In this document: one piece after another, positions 10,111 to 18,283 of the stretch
Layout: every line of letters starts with the position of its first letter
How positions within the stretch are numbered: position 1 is the stretch's first letter
NCBI RefSeq assembly: GCF_022867885.1
Contig: NZ_JALIFP010000013.1
Span: 52,840 to 116,839, forward strand
Length of the DNA: 64,000 nt
DNA from: Lederbergia sp. NSJ-179
Lineage (GTDB): Bacteria; Bacillota; Bacilli; Bacillales; Bacillaceae_C
Reading direction: 5' to 3'
The notes under the pieces: generated by a model
The model's input: the letters and a program-made list of their open reading frames with translations, nothing else
The model's database searches: none
What the model was told of the DNA's origin: nothing
Position numbers and translations under genes: made by a program

Positions 10111-11277
10111 ATGAGACAAGTAAGAATGGGGATTATTGGAGCAGGTTTAAGAAGTGGTATTGCTAAAAACTGGCATGCTCCAAATGAAGAATCGATTGTT
10201 GTGGCTGCAGCAGATGTTTCAGAGGAAAGATTGGCCAAATTTAAACAAGAGATTAATCCAGACGCATTTGTGACAACGGATTATCAGGAGTTATTAAAAC
10301 AAGATGATATTGATGCTGTAGCTGTTCTTTCTCCAGATTATTTACATGAAGAGCATGCCATTGCCGCTTTAAAAGCAGGCAAGCATGTGTATTGTGAAAA
10401 GCCTTTAGCCATTACGGTCGAGGGCTGTGATCGTATTATTGAAACAGCCAAAGAAACAGGGAAACATTTGATGGTTGGTTTTAATATGCGCTATATGAGT
10501 ATGTTTCAGACGATGAAAGGGATCGTGGATTCTGGGATCATCGGTGATATTAAAGCAGTTTGGGTTCGGCATTTTGTCGGTCTTGGCGGTTATTTTTACT
10601 ACCATGATTGGCATGGATTGAGCCGGAACACGACTTCCTTACTGTTGCAAAAGGGATCCCATGATTTGGATGTGATTCATTGGATTACAGGGAAATATAC
10701 CCAAAAAGTGTCCGCATTTGGCAGTCTCGATTTCTTTGGAGGGGATATGCCCAATACGTTAACATGCCCAGAATGTGATCTAAAGGATACTTGTACCGAA
10801 TATAGTCCCCATACATTGACGCAATGTGCTTTCCGTGAAGAAATTGATGTGGAAGACAATAATATGCTGATTATGGAGCTAGAAGGTGGGATTAAAGCTT
10901 CCTATCTACAATGCCATTTTACGCCTGATTATCAACGAAACTATGTATTTATCGGAACAAAAGGAAGAATGGAAAACTCCGAATTAGAAGGAAAAGTGTA
11001 TGTAAAGACAAGAAAATCAAATTCTTGGAATGAGCTTAGTGACCAAACCTATGATATTAAAAAAGAGAGAGGCAGTCATGGAGGAGCAGATCCTAAGATC
11101 ACAAAAGACTTCATTAATCTAGTTTTACACGATAAACAACCATTAACCTCTCCTGTTGCAGGAAGAATGAGTGTCGCGGTAGGTTGTGCGGCAACAGAAT
11201 CGATTCGTGCAGGCGGGAAGGTAGTGGAAATCACAAAAAGTCCTGTCATTGAGCAGAGTTTAGAGGAAAGCAAATAG
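10111..11277 (+). CDS. Gfo/Idh/MocA-family oxidoreductase with a cysteine-rich insert
   Basis: This 388-residue protein has a Rossmann start (MGIIGAGLRSGIAKNWH), the CEKPLA signature near residues 106-111 and an HDLDVIHW motif near 187-194, all typical of NAD(P)-dependent Gfo/Idh/MocA enzymes. A CPECDLKDTC segment with further Cys and His around residues 219-242 suggests a bound metal in an inserted loop. ATG at 10111 is chosen because CGGGAGTG precedes it; the frame runs back to 10048 without a good site. GH109 glycosidases share this fold, so a glycoside-cleaving role is possible next to the DUF4091 gene. The substrate is not evident. Confidence 0.8.
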   Translation: MRQVRMGIIGAGLRSGIAKNWHAPNEESIVVAAADVSEERLAKFKQEINPDAFVTTDYQELLKQDDIDAVAVLSPDYLHEEHAIAALKAGKHVYCEKPLAITVEGCDRIIETAKETGKHLMVGFNMRYMSMFQTMKGIVDSGIIGDIKAVWVRHFVGLGGYFYYHDWHGLSRNTTSLLLQKGSHDLDVIHWITGKYTQKVSAFGSLDFFGGDMPNTLTCPECDLKDTCTEYSPHTLTQCAFREEIDVEDNNMLIMELEGGIKASYLQCHFTPDYQRNYVFIGTKGRMENSELEGKVYVKTRKSNSWNELSDQTYDIKKERGSHGGADPKITKDFINLVLHDKQPLTSPVAGRMSVAVGCAATESIRAGGKVVEITKSPVIEQSLEESK

Positions 11278-11558
11278 TCAGAAGGACGTGTGAAGGATAA
11301 ATTGGGGCCGGATGGTAACGAGAGGCCAATAACAAGTGAGGTCGTGGTGAGGCCAGGGCCTTTTCTCTCACTAGCTGTAAGGCGTTAAAGTGAGATGTTC
11401 GCAGGATGTGCAAGTCGAGAACGCGTAGCTGTTGTCACGCTCATAGCCGATCAACTAGATTCAAACGCTTAAGTTTTTCCGCAAAAATAGTTTGCGAAAA
11501 CGAGGATCGACTATTAGAATAGCCATATAGCCTCTACAGTCGGGAGAGATTGACATCT
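11278..11558 (+). other. Intergenic stretch before the MFS gene
   Basis: About 280 bases without a gene. It contains GAGGCCA-type direct repeats (near 11320 and 11350) and an imperfect A/T-rich hairpin (TTTTTCCGCAAA 11474-11485 against TTTGCGAAAA 11491-11500). No clear promoter or known riboswitch was recognised. Confidence 0.4.
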
Positions 11559-12785
11559 ATGCAAGCAAATATCGCGAAAAAAGGTCCGGTCATCACCATT
11601 GCCATCATTACAGCTATTAGTTTATTAGGTAATGAGATGTTGTTTATTGTGTTGCCGATCTATTGGAAGTTTTTTGGATTAACGGCCTTGTGGCAAGTGG
11701 GAATCATTTTGTCCATGAATCGGATCATTCGCCTGCCCATCAATTCTGTTGTGGGATGGTGTTATCAAAAAATCAGCAAAAGAACTGGCGTTTTGATCGC
11801 CGTTATTCTTGCGATTATATCAACCTATTCATATGGAACTTTAAAAGGCTTCTGGCTTTTATTAGTAATGAGGATCCTTTGGGGCATCTCATGGTCATTC
11901 CTGCGTCTAGGAGGCTATTTAACAGTTATTTCTTCCAGTACTAGTCAAACAAGGGGAGAATTGATGGGGCTATACAATGGTCTTTGGGGATTAGGGACAT
12001 TATTTGGGATATTAACCGGAGGTCTACTTGCTGAACTCATTGGCATTAAGTGGATCACAACAGCTTTCGCTATACTGGGAGCTCTTGCCCTTCCTATTGT
12101 CATTCGGTTTATTCCTAATACCTTGAGTGAGGTGAAATCCAATAAGAAGTCAGATAACAACACTTCTGTCCTTAAAAATAGCCATCATCTAAAAATATTA
12201 ATGAACGGTTTACTTGTCGCCTTTATTGTGTATGGAATATTTTTTTCTACCATTAGCAAACTGATGGAATATCAGATGGAGCATAACTTCTTGATTTTAG
12301 GCTTTTCTTTAGGTGCGGCAGCGATCGCAAGCCTTGTGCAATCAATCAAATTGGGGTCTGATCCATTTGTCGCTCCTTTAGTTGGGAAATGGTCTGATTT
12401 AAAATTCGGCCGTCTCCCCATGCTTCTTTTTGCTTTTGGCGTTGGGACCGTCTTATTTATGTTGCTTCCCGTTTCTTTTCCGTTTCCGTTGTTCTTGCTC
12501 TTAGTATTTGCTTTTCAAATCATCGCGACTATTTTTATTACAACAAGTGATTCTATAGCGGTTCAGGCAGCGAATGGACCCAATGAAGTCAAGGTGATGA
12601 CATATTATACATTATTCGTAGATCTTGGCTCCGCTTTGGGCCCTTTAATTAGCTATTTCGTCCTTGATTTTATTGGACTTGCCTGGTTATATTGGCTTTC
12701 AAGTATCCTGTTGTTGATGTCTTTTTTATATTGGTCTCGGGTATCTCGTCGTCAGAAGAAAGCACAGCTGGCAGAAATATTCTAA
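11559..12785 (+). CDS. MFS transporter
   Basis: This 408-residue hydrophobic protein has about 12 membrane segments in two six-helix halves joined by a charged loop (about residues 189-206, SEVKSNKKSDNN). Several MFS features are visible, such as GLYNGLWGLGTLFGILTGG and a WSDLKFGRLPML loop similar to the family's motif between helices 8 and 9. ATG at 11559 has CGGGAGAG ten bases upstream; the in-frame TTG at 11550 is too close to that site. It follows the DUF4091/oxidoreductase pair, so it probably exports or imports a related sugar or product. Specificity unknown. Confidence 0.82.
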   Translation: MQANIAKKGPVITIAIITAISLLGNEMLFIVLPIYWKFFGLTALWQVGIILSMNRIIRLPINSVVGWCYQKISKRTGVLIAVILAIISTYSYGTLKGFWLLLVMRILWGISWSFLRLGGYLTVISSSTSQTRGELMGLYNGLWGLGTLFGILTGGLLAELIGIKWITTAFAILGALALPIVIRFIPNTLSEVKSNKKSDNNTSVLKNSHHLKILMNGLLVAFIVYGIFFSTISKLMEYQMEHNFLILGFSLGAAAIASLVQSIKLGSDPFVAPLVGKWSDLKFGRLPMLLFAFGVGTVLFMLLPVSFPFPLFLLLVFAFQIIATIFITTSDSIAVQAANGPNEVKVMTYYTLFVDLGSALGPLISYFVLDFIGLAWLYWLSSILLLMSFLYWSRVSRRQKKAQLAEIF

Positions 12786-12797
12786 GATTCGAAAAAA

Positions 12798-12845
12798 CAG
12801 CCTAGTGCAACACTGTTGAAACCATAAGGCACTAGGCATTGTTTA
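12798..12845 (+). terminator. Terminator after the MFS gene
   Basis: GCCTAGTGC (12800-12808) pairs perfectly with GCACTAGGC (12829-12837). It is followed by ATTGTTTATTT. Confidence 0.75.
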
Positions 12846-12916
12846 TTTCCCACTCTATTTTGAAACTATAATTTATTATAAAACCTATTTTTCTATCATT
12901 TTCTATTCATCCTCTG

Positions 12917-12946
12917 TTGACAATAACGAAAAGGGTAGGTTATAGT
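12917..12946 (+). promoter_or_regulatory. SigA promoter of the first solute-binding protein (leader copy 1)
   Basis: TTGACA (12917-12922), 18-bp spacer, TATAGT (12941-12946). The block from about 12905 to 13082 is repeated at about 15333-15521. The untranslated leader would be about 300 bases. Confidence 0.75.
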
Positions 12947-12978
12947 GTAGTTGTAAGAATTATAATATTTTTATAAAA

Positions 12979-12992
12979 TGTAAGCGGTATAT
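12979..12992 (+). promoter_or_regulatory. Catabolite-response element (cre)-like site, copy 1
   Basis: TGTAAGCGGTATAT matches the CcpA cre consensus TGWAANCGNTNWCA at 12 of 14 positions. It lies about 26 bases after the expected transcription start, where CcpA would block transcription. Confidence 0.5.
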
Positions 12993-13067
12993 GAATGCGT
13001 TTTCCTTGAGACTGAGATGATTCACTTTACAAGGGGGAGGAGATAGATAAATATTTTATAAGTTAAG

Positions 13068-13082
13068 TGGTAATGACATCAT
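13068..13082 (+). promoter_or_regulatory. GntR-type operator candidate in leader copy 1
   Basis: TGGTAATGACATCAT is identical to sites at 15507-15521 and 15616-15630 and related to the sites before the GntR gene and agaS. It lies about 115 bases downstream of the promoter, so it would act as a roadblock. Confidence 0.5.
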
Positions 13083-13257
13083 ACCCTGGTGACATTTGTT
13101 ATTTTAGGTGACAATTTTCCTTGTGGAAAATAAAAGTGATTTAGTCCTTTGGAGGGGAAATATCAAATCAGAAGTTTGAGGTAACGCAATGAATTATTTA
13201 TTAAAGTATTAAAGTGCATATCTTGTTCTTAATTAAATATATGGGGGATGAAATTGT

Positions 13258-14613
13258 ATGAATAGGTCGAGAAGAAATTGGGTGATGGGGCTGATCCTCG
13301 TTTCTATGGGTCTTTTTTTCGGGGCATGCACTAAATCTACGAGTGGAGATACGGGAAAAGGCGGAGAACAAAAAGAAAAAATTGTTGTTGTAAGTGATGA
13401 ACAAGAAGGGACCCCCGACAATCCACTCACGATTAATGTTGCTTACCCATGGGAGGAAGAACAATTTAATGAACGCTTTAAACCAATCGAAGAGGCATTA
13501 GAAAATGTAGAAATTGTTTTTAATTCCTATAATGGTACAAGTGAAGGATTGCAAGAATTGTTCGCCGCCGATGTGGTTCCAGATATTATTATTTCATCTC
13601 CGGATGATATTGGACCGCTCGAAGATTTAGAGGCTATTTATCCACTTGATGATCTTGTGATACAAGAGGATTTTGATCTTGGCCGATTGAATCCATCTCT
13701 TGTTTCTCTTGTAAAAGGGTATGATTCGGAAAATCGATTAATCGGATTTCCGGATGGAACGGGACTGTTTGCCCTTTATTATAATAAGGAAGTATTTGAC
13801 CTGTTTGGAGAGCCTTATCCTGATCCTAATAAACCAATGACTTGGCAAGAGACATTGGAACTTAGTAAAAAAATGACAGCCGAGCGTAATAATCAAATGT
13901 ATATTGGGTTGCTATTTGGCGGATGGGGTTCGACAGGCGATTTAGCAAAGGTGCCCCTAAGAGAGTTTGGAATAGCTATGACAGATGCAAAATCCGGGGA
14001 AGTTTTGCTTACTAAAAAACCAGAATTTACGAGATACCTAGAGCTGATGCGAGAATATTATAACATTCCTGGGATGCGTAGTAAGGACGTACTGGAAAGT
14101 GATATGTTCGCACAAAAAGCAGCAGCAATGACGATTCATTGGCAGAATTATTTGGCTCAGGGCTGGGGTGATCTTGAATATCAAGAAAATATGGATTTTG
14201 CTCCTGTACCTGTTTGGGAGGATCAACCAACAATTGGTCCTCATCTTGGAACCGCTGCAATGGTTGTGACCTCTTACAGTAAAAACAAAGTAACAGCATT
14301 TCGGGTGTTGACAGAATATGTATCAACCAAAAGCCAAATAAATATTGTTAGTACAATGTCCTCTGGTCCTGCGGTCCTTGATCCCGAGGTGTTAGATAAT
14401 TTTGGTGCAGAATTAGACCAATATAAAGATCGAAATACCAAGCTGTTCTTCGAACTTGAACCAGCAGAATTAGACAACTATAGTCATTTTGACCGTTATG
14501 TTCCATTTGATTTAACTAAATTTGCCGACTCCGACATAGATATACCTACCTTTTTACGTGAAGTGGAAGAAGAGGCTGAGAAAATTATTGAAGAAGCAAA
14601 AGTGAAAAACTAA
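13258..14613 (+). CDS. ABC transporter extracellular solute-binding lipoprotein (sugar type), first copy
   Basis: This 451-residue protein has a lipoprotein signal (basic NRSRR, hydrophobic GLILVSMGLFF, lipobox FGAC with Cys about residue 24). A Ser/Gly-rich linker and a type 1 sugar-binding fold follow (PDIIISSPDDIG, YYNKEVFDLFGEPYPDPNKPMTWQE). It captures an oligosaccharide for an ABC importer on the outer membrane face. GGGGGATG precedes the ATG. No permease follows directly; the next 1.9 kb is decayed sequence before the permease genes. It is only distantly similar to the second binding protein at 18284, so the two probably recognise different ligands. Confidence 0.85.
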   Translation: MNRSRRNWVMGLILVSMGLFFGACTKSTSGDTGKGGEQKEKIVVVSDEQEGTPDNPLTINVAYPWEEEQFNERFKPIEEALENVEIVFNSYNGTSEGLQELFAADVVPDIIISSPDDIGPLEDLEAIYPLDDLVIQEDFDLGRLNPSLVSLVKGYDSENRLIGFPDGTGLFALYYNKEVFDLFGEPYPDPNKPMTWQETLELSKKMTAERNNQMYIGLLFGGWGSTGDLAKVPLREFGIAMTDAKSGEVLLTKKPEFTRYLELMREYYNIPGMRSKDVLESDMFAQKAAAMTIHWQNYLAQGWGDLEYQENMDFAPVPVWEDQPTIGPHLGTAAMVVTSYSKNKVTAFRVLTEYVSTKSQINIVSTMSSGPAVLDPEVLDNFGAELDQYKDRNTKLFFELEPAELDNYSHFDRYVPFDLTKFADSDIDIPTFLREVEEEAEKIIEEAKVKN

Positions 14614-14763
14614 TTCAAAAATATATTGGGTCGAAGGGCTTTACAGTAGATGTGAGTTAGAAGCATATTCCAAAAAACAAGGGGGCATCATTTGTCGGGT
14701 ATAAATTTCTCGTATTAAAAGGTTTTGGATGACAGTCTATTATTCTTGTTGTTCTTTAGGACA

Positions 14764-14822
14764 GCTGTAGTAAACGGGATATAGAAAAAACAGTAAACGA
14801 GATTGCAAATCTTTGGGATTAA
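14764..14822 (+). pseudogene. 3' stump of a lost solute-binding protein gene
   Basis: The frame ending at TAA 14820-14822 encodes DIEKTVNEIANLWD. This is nearly the same as DIEKAVDEIANLWD at the C terminus of the binding protein at 18284-19597, and the bases also match closely. No upstream coding part remains. A second, related binding-protein gene once lay here and was removed, leaving its last codons. Confidence 0.6.
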
Positions 14823-14857
14823 TTAAGAGAATGTATACAAAGATACCGCCTGATAAC

Positions 14858-15015
14858 CTGGATTCCCGAAAAATACACTGTTTTATAACGAGGAATGTGA
14901 TTATAAAGGGATTTAGACATATAAATCATCGTCACACATATTTTTGTATAACGAGAGGAAAAAGTTATTGTACCGGCACTTGTAGACTACCTCGTTATAA
15001 ATTCCGGGAATCCAG
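14858..15015 (+). repeat. Long-spaced inverted repeat
   Basis: The left arm (14858-14893) begins CTGGATTCCCG and ends TTATAACGAGG. The right arm (14990-15015) is its reverse complement apart from an extra stretch in the left arm. A further internal GTATAACGAG lies at 14946-14955. The roughly 95-base middle holds no gene. It could be the ends of a small non-autonomous element or a large hairpin; I do not recognise it. Confidence 0.45.
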
Positions 15016-15130
15016 ATGATAAGAGCAAACTTGAAAGGGGGTGCAAAACTAATTTGTGTATAAAATTTAAAAAATGATAGAAAAGTGAAGTTTATTTGGT
15101 GTACTCTTTTTTAAATCTCCCCATTTTTTG

Positions 15131-15300
15131 ATAAAACAAGGCTGAAGTGAGGTCCCTGGCGTTTTTTTAAAAAGAACTTTTGTCTGGGGCTCCTAGGTCA
15201 TATCATATAGTGGGTGGGAATCCCATCAGGTTAGAGTTAGCCACTCGCCTGTAGCGAGTCTTGGAGGGTAGGAGGTAACTTCTATCTTTAAGCGTAGACA
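15131..15300 (+). mobile_element. 5' fragment of a group II intron (probable)
   Basis: The stretch from about 15175 (GTCTGGGGCTCC) through GTGGGTGGGAATCCCATC, CACTCGC-CTGTAGCGAGT and TTGGAGGGTAGGAGGTAA has the look of bacterial group II intron domain I. It sits upstream of reverse-transcriptase and domain V remnants at 15645-16275 but is separated from them by a copy of the sugar-operon leader. Boundaries are approximate. Confidence 0.4.
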
Positions 15301-15345
15301 GTAAGATAAAGACTATTTTCCTGTCATTTTTCTATTATTCCTCTG

Positions 15346-15375
15346 TTGACAATAACGAAAGGGGTAGGTTATAGT
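15346..15375 (+). promoter_or_regulatory. SigA promoter, leader copy 2
   Basis: TTGACA (15346-15351), 18-bp spacer, TATAGT (15370-15375), with the spacer almost identical to copy 1 at 12917. It could still drive transcription through the decayed intron into the permease genes at 16496 and beyond. Confidence 0.65.
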
Positions 15376-15408
15376 TTAATTGTAACTAGCTTATAAGGTT
15401 TCCAAAAA

Positions 15409-15422
15409 TGAAAGCGGTATAT
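15409..15422 (+). promoter_or_regulatory. cre-like site, copy 2
   Basis: TGAAAGCGGTATAT matches the cre consensus at 12 of 14 positions. It holds the same place relative to the promoter as copy 1, while surrounding bases have diverged, which suggests it was kept by selection. Confidence 0.5.
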
Positions 15423-15506
15423 GTATGCGTCCTCACTTAGGTTGATATTAATGACTGTACAAAAAGGGGGAATGCGATAGAGAGAAGACTATATGTGAAG
15501 GTAATC

Positions 15507-15521
15507 TGGTAATGACATCAT
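15507..15521 (+). promoter_or_regulatory. GntR-type operator candidate, leader copy 2, first site
   Basis: TGGTAATGACATCAT is identical to the site in leader copy 1. Confidence 0.5.
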
Positions 15522-15615
15522 GTTGATAGGAGGATATTTTAATATAAGGTAATATTAATGGAAATAGCGCAATGATACATATAAAATTAATAGAAAAACA
15601 TTCTTACAAACCATG

Positions 15616-15630
15616 TGGTAATGACATCAT
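15616..15630 (+). promoter_or_regulatory. GntR-type operator candidate, leader copy 2, second site
   Basis: A second TGGTAATGACATCAT, 109 bases after the previous one. Two sites could allow looping. Recognisable intron sequence resumes within about 20 bases after it. Confidence 0.5.
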
Positions 15631-15644
15631 GTTGAGTAAATGGA

Positions 15645-16140
15645 TTTTCAGTTGTACGATTTGCGGATGATGCCAGTTTTCTGTAAAACAAAGGTGCAAG
15701 CCCAAAGGCTTATAGAGCCGCTAAAAAGATTATAGAAGATGATCTTAAGCTCACCATGCATCCCGAAAAAACGAAGATCGTTCATTTGATGAAGGTTTCC
15801 GATTTCTTGGCATTGATTTCTGGAAGAACTATATGGTGCTCCCAGAGCAAAGAGTGAAGAAGTAGAAAGATAAAATAAGATATTTATCTAGGAGACAACA
15901 AGGCGAAAGCTTAGAAGAGGTGACCATAAACTAAATAAGGTCATACGAGGTTTTGCCAATTATTTTCTAGTCAGTAATGTGAAAGAAAATTCCAACGTCT
16001 GGACGAATGGATTTGTATGGGGGTGCGAGCTTTCATAAGGAAAAAGATACCAATGAAATCCAACTGGAGAATCCCTAATAAGTGCTAGCAAAAACTGGAT
16101 TAGCCTCAATGGTTGACTTACTCACTAATCGTTCCTAATT
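15645..16140 (+). pseudogene. Decayed group II intron reverse transcriptase/maturase
   Basis: Reading across several frames gives VRFADDASF (the reverse transcriptase catalytic YADD-type block), then AAKKIIEDDLKLTMHPEKTK and FLGIDFWKNYMVLP. Maturase-like FANYFLVSNVKEKF, LDEWICMGVRAFIRKK and KTGLASMVDLLTN follow. Stops and frameshifts interrupt it, and the N-terminal half is absent. The protein cannot be functional. Confidence 0.75.
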
Positions 16141-16189
16141 CAGCAGTGAAATAAAGAGAATGTAAGAAAACCCGCTCTTGGAAATGGAG

Positions 16190-16275
16190 ACTAACGAAGA
16201 GAAAGCCAGATGGGGGAAATCTGTACTTCCGGTTTGACGAGAGGTCGGAGGGTGAAAACCCTCATCCTACTCTAT
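16190..16275 (+). mobile_element. Group II intron 3' end (domain V/VI region)
   Basis: GGGGGAAATCTGTACTTCC, GGTTTGACGAGAGGTC and the GGAGGGTGAAAACCCTC hairpin, ending near CCTACTCTAT, resemble the domain V-VI end of bacterial group II introns. This marks the 3' boundary of the decayed intron just before the permease genes. Confidence 0.6.
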
Positions 16276-16294
16276 TAACCCGATTAAATAGCAA

Positions 16295-16438
16295 TTACCA
16301 CGAATGTATAAAAGTCTTAAAACCGAATCAGAAGTGATCGATGCAAGATTAAGAACAAATATACTAGATTATTTTCAATTTAATTTTATGGTAAAGCAAC
16401 AGCCATTAATATTCGGAATAGAGGTTTTTAAAATATAG
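16295..16438 (+). pseudogene. Unidentified C-terminal ORF fragment
   Basis: One frame is open to a TAG at 16436-16438 and encodes a 40-odd residue tail (EVIDARLRTNILDYFQFN, PLIFGIEVFKI). No start codon with a ribosome binding site is present and I do not recognise a family. It may be the end of a gene cut when the intron region was rearranged, or chance. Confidence 0.2.
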
Positions 16439-16495
16439 CATAGCTTAATTATATTAGTGTACATCATAAATTATTGAGTAAAAGAGGGTGATGAA

Positions 16496-17384
16496 ATGTT
16501 CTCATCTAGGATGAAGGAAGATATAAAATTTTATCTATTTATTTCACCTTGGATAATTGGATTTTTGGCATTTTTTGTAGGGCCTACCTTGGTATCATTG
16601 ATTTACAGTTTTGCTGATTATAATTCAATAACACCCCCCCAAATGGGTAGGCTTTCATAATTATCTAGGACTCTTGCACGATTCAATTTTTATAAAAAGC
16701 CTATTTAATACATTATATTTTGTCTTTATTGGCACACCTTTTGTTATAGCCTTTCAGTTGGCAACGGCTCTGATATTGAATATTGAGGTAAAAGGAATTA
16801 ATATTTTTCGTACATTGTATTACCTGCCTTACCTGGTACCAATGGTTGCATCTGTTATTATTTGGATTATAATTTTTGGCCATACAGGAGTTGTAAATCA
16901 AATCTTAGGTCTTGTAGGGCTGGGTCCATTCGATTGGATCCAAAATGTGCATTTAATTAAACCGGTAATAATTGCAATGGGAATGTGGGCAGCAGGAAGT
17001 GGAATTTTGATTTTTCTAGCTGGATTAAAAGGTGTGCCAACACATCTTTATGAGGTTGCAAAAATAGACGGAGCTGGACCAATCAAACGATTTATTCATG
17101 TAACACTTCCGATGATAACCCCAACGATCCTTTTTTCAGTGGTTATGCAGAGCATTGCATATTTCCAGATGTTTACTGAATCATACATTTTAAATAAAGG
17201 TGGACCAGATTACGCTTCAACAACTTATTTGGTAAATACCTACAATACCGCCTTTAGAGATTTTGACTTTGGACTGGCCATGGCTCAGTCTTGGATATTG
17301 TTTATTATTATTTTAATAATCACATTAATTGTTATGAGGTCATCAAAAAGTTGGGTATATTACGAAGCGGGGAATGGGAGGTAG
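16496..17384 (+). pseudogene. Sugar ABC transporter permease (MalF/UgpA type), frameshifted in a C7 run
   Basis: A proper start at 16496 with AGAGGGTG upstream gives MFSSRMKEDIKFYLFISPW, the usual N terminus of these permeases, then fails after the C7 run at 16634-16640. Removing one C restores NSITPPKWVGFHNYLGLL, which joins the long frame beginning at 16674 (MHDSIFIKSLFNTLYF). The rest is intact, with six membrane helices overall and the EAA loop (YEVAKIDGAGPIKRFIHVTLP, about residues 200-220). Either the gene is broken, the run is variable in length, or the base is a sequencing error. It pairs with the next permease. Confidence 0.82.
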
Positions 17385-17388
17385 TATT

Positions 17389-18222
17389 ATGAAAAGAAAT
17401 CCAAGGATAGTTACCTTTTTACAATATTTAATATTGGTACTGGGGCTGGCTATCTTTGCTGGTCCATTGTTATGGCTTATTTCTACCATGGTGAAAACAC
17501 AAGGGCAAATGTTGGTCTATCCTCCGGAGTGGATACCCAACCCAATAACGTTTTCTGCATTTTCTCGTCTTTTTGAAAAATTACCTTTATTTCCAAGTTG
17601 GATAATTAATTCATTTATCATTTCAACAGGTGTTGCAGTTGGAACAGTTATTTCCAGTTCACTTGTTGCGTTTGGATTTGCTAGAACGAAGGCACGCAAC
17701 AAAAATCTTTTGTTTGTAGTTGTTATTGCAACGTTAATGATACCTCAGCAAGTTACTTTAATACCACTATTTATTATCTTTAAGAACATTGGTTGGTATG
17801 ACACATGGTTGCCATTAATTGTACCTGCTTTTCTGGGGAATGCCTACTTTATCTTTTTGTTTAGACAGTTTTTTTTAACCATACCCTTAGAGTTGGATGA
17901 AGCAACCTATATGGATGGTGGAAATTTATGGACAGTATACAAAAGTGTGGTTATGCCACTTTCTGTTCCAATTTTAATAACTGGGTTTATTTTCTCCTTC
18001 GTTTTTTCTTGGACAGACTTTTTTACACCTTTTCTATTCCTGCAAACTCCAGAAAAATATACATTGAGTGTTGGATTAGAGCTATTGGTTGGAACACAAT
18101 CACAAGATATTCCTTCGTTAGCTGCAGGAGCCTTTATAAGCTTGTTACCTATTGCTGTTATATATTTCTTTGCGCAAAGATTTTTCGTGGAAGGGGTGGT
18201 TTTAACGGGAACAAAAGGTTAA
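17389..18222 (+). CDS. Sugar ABC transporter permease (MalG/UgpE type)
   Basis: This 277-residue membrane protein has about six helices and the conserved EAA loop LELDEATYMDGGNLWTVYKS near residue 170-190. It is the second inner-membrane subunit of a carbohydrate importer. ATG at 17389 is preceded by GGGAGGTAG; the stop of the upstream permease overlaps that ribosome binding site, so translation is probably coupled. No ATPase (MsmX/UgpC type) is encoded nearby, as is usual in Bacillus, where one shared ATPase serves many such importers. Confidence 0.87.
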   Translation: MKRNPRIVTFLQYLILVLGLAIFAGPLLWLISTMVKTQGQMLVYPPEWIPNPITFSAFSRLFEKLPLFPSWIINSFIISTGVAVGTVISSSLVAFGFARTKARNKNLLFVVVIATLMIPQQVTLIPLFIIFKNIGWYDTWLPLIVPAFLGNAYFIFLFRQFFLTIPLELDEATYMDGGNLWTVYKSVVMPLSVPILITGFIFSFVFSWTDFFTPFLFLQTPEKYTLSVGLELLVGTQSQDIPSLAAGAFISLLPIAVIYFFAQRFFVEGVVLTGTKG

Positions 18223-18283
18223 AAAGAGATTTATAATCAGTAAAAATGGGCTTTAATCGTGATAATTTAAAGGAGATGGTCAT

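Noticed and set aside
14813..15019. 68-codon ORF overlapping the inverted repeat
   Set aside because: The frame is produced by the repeat arms and the binding-protein stump. It has no good start and no recognisable domain.
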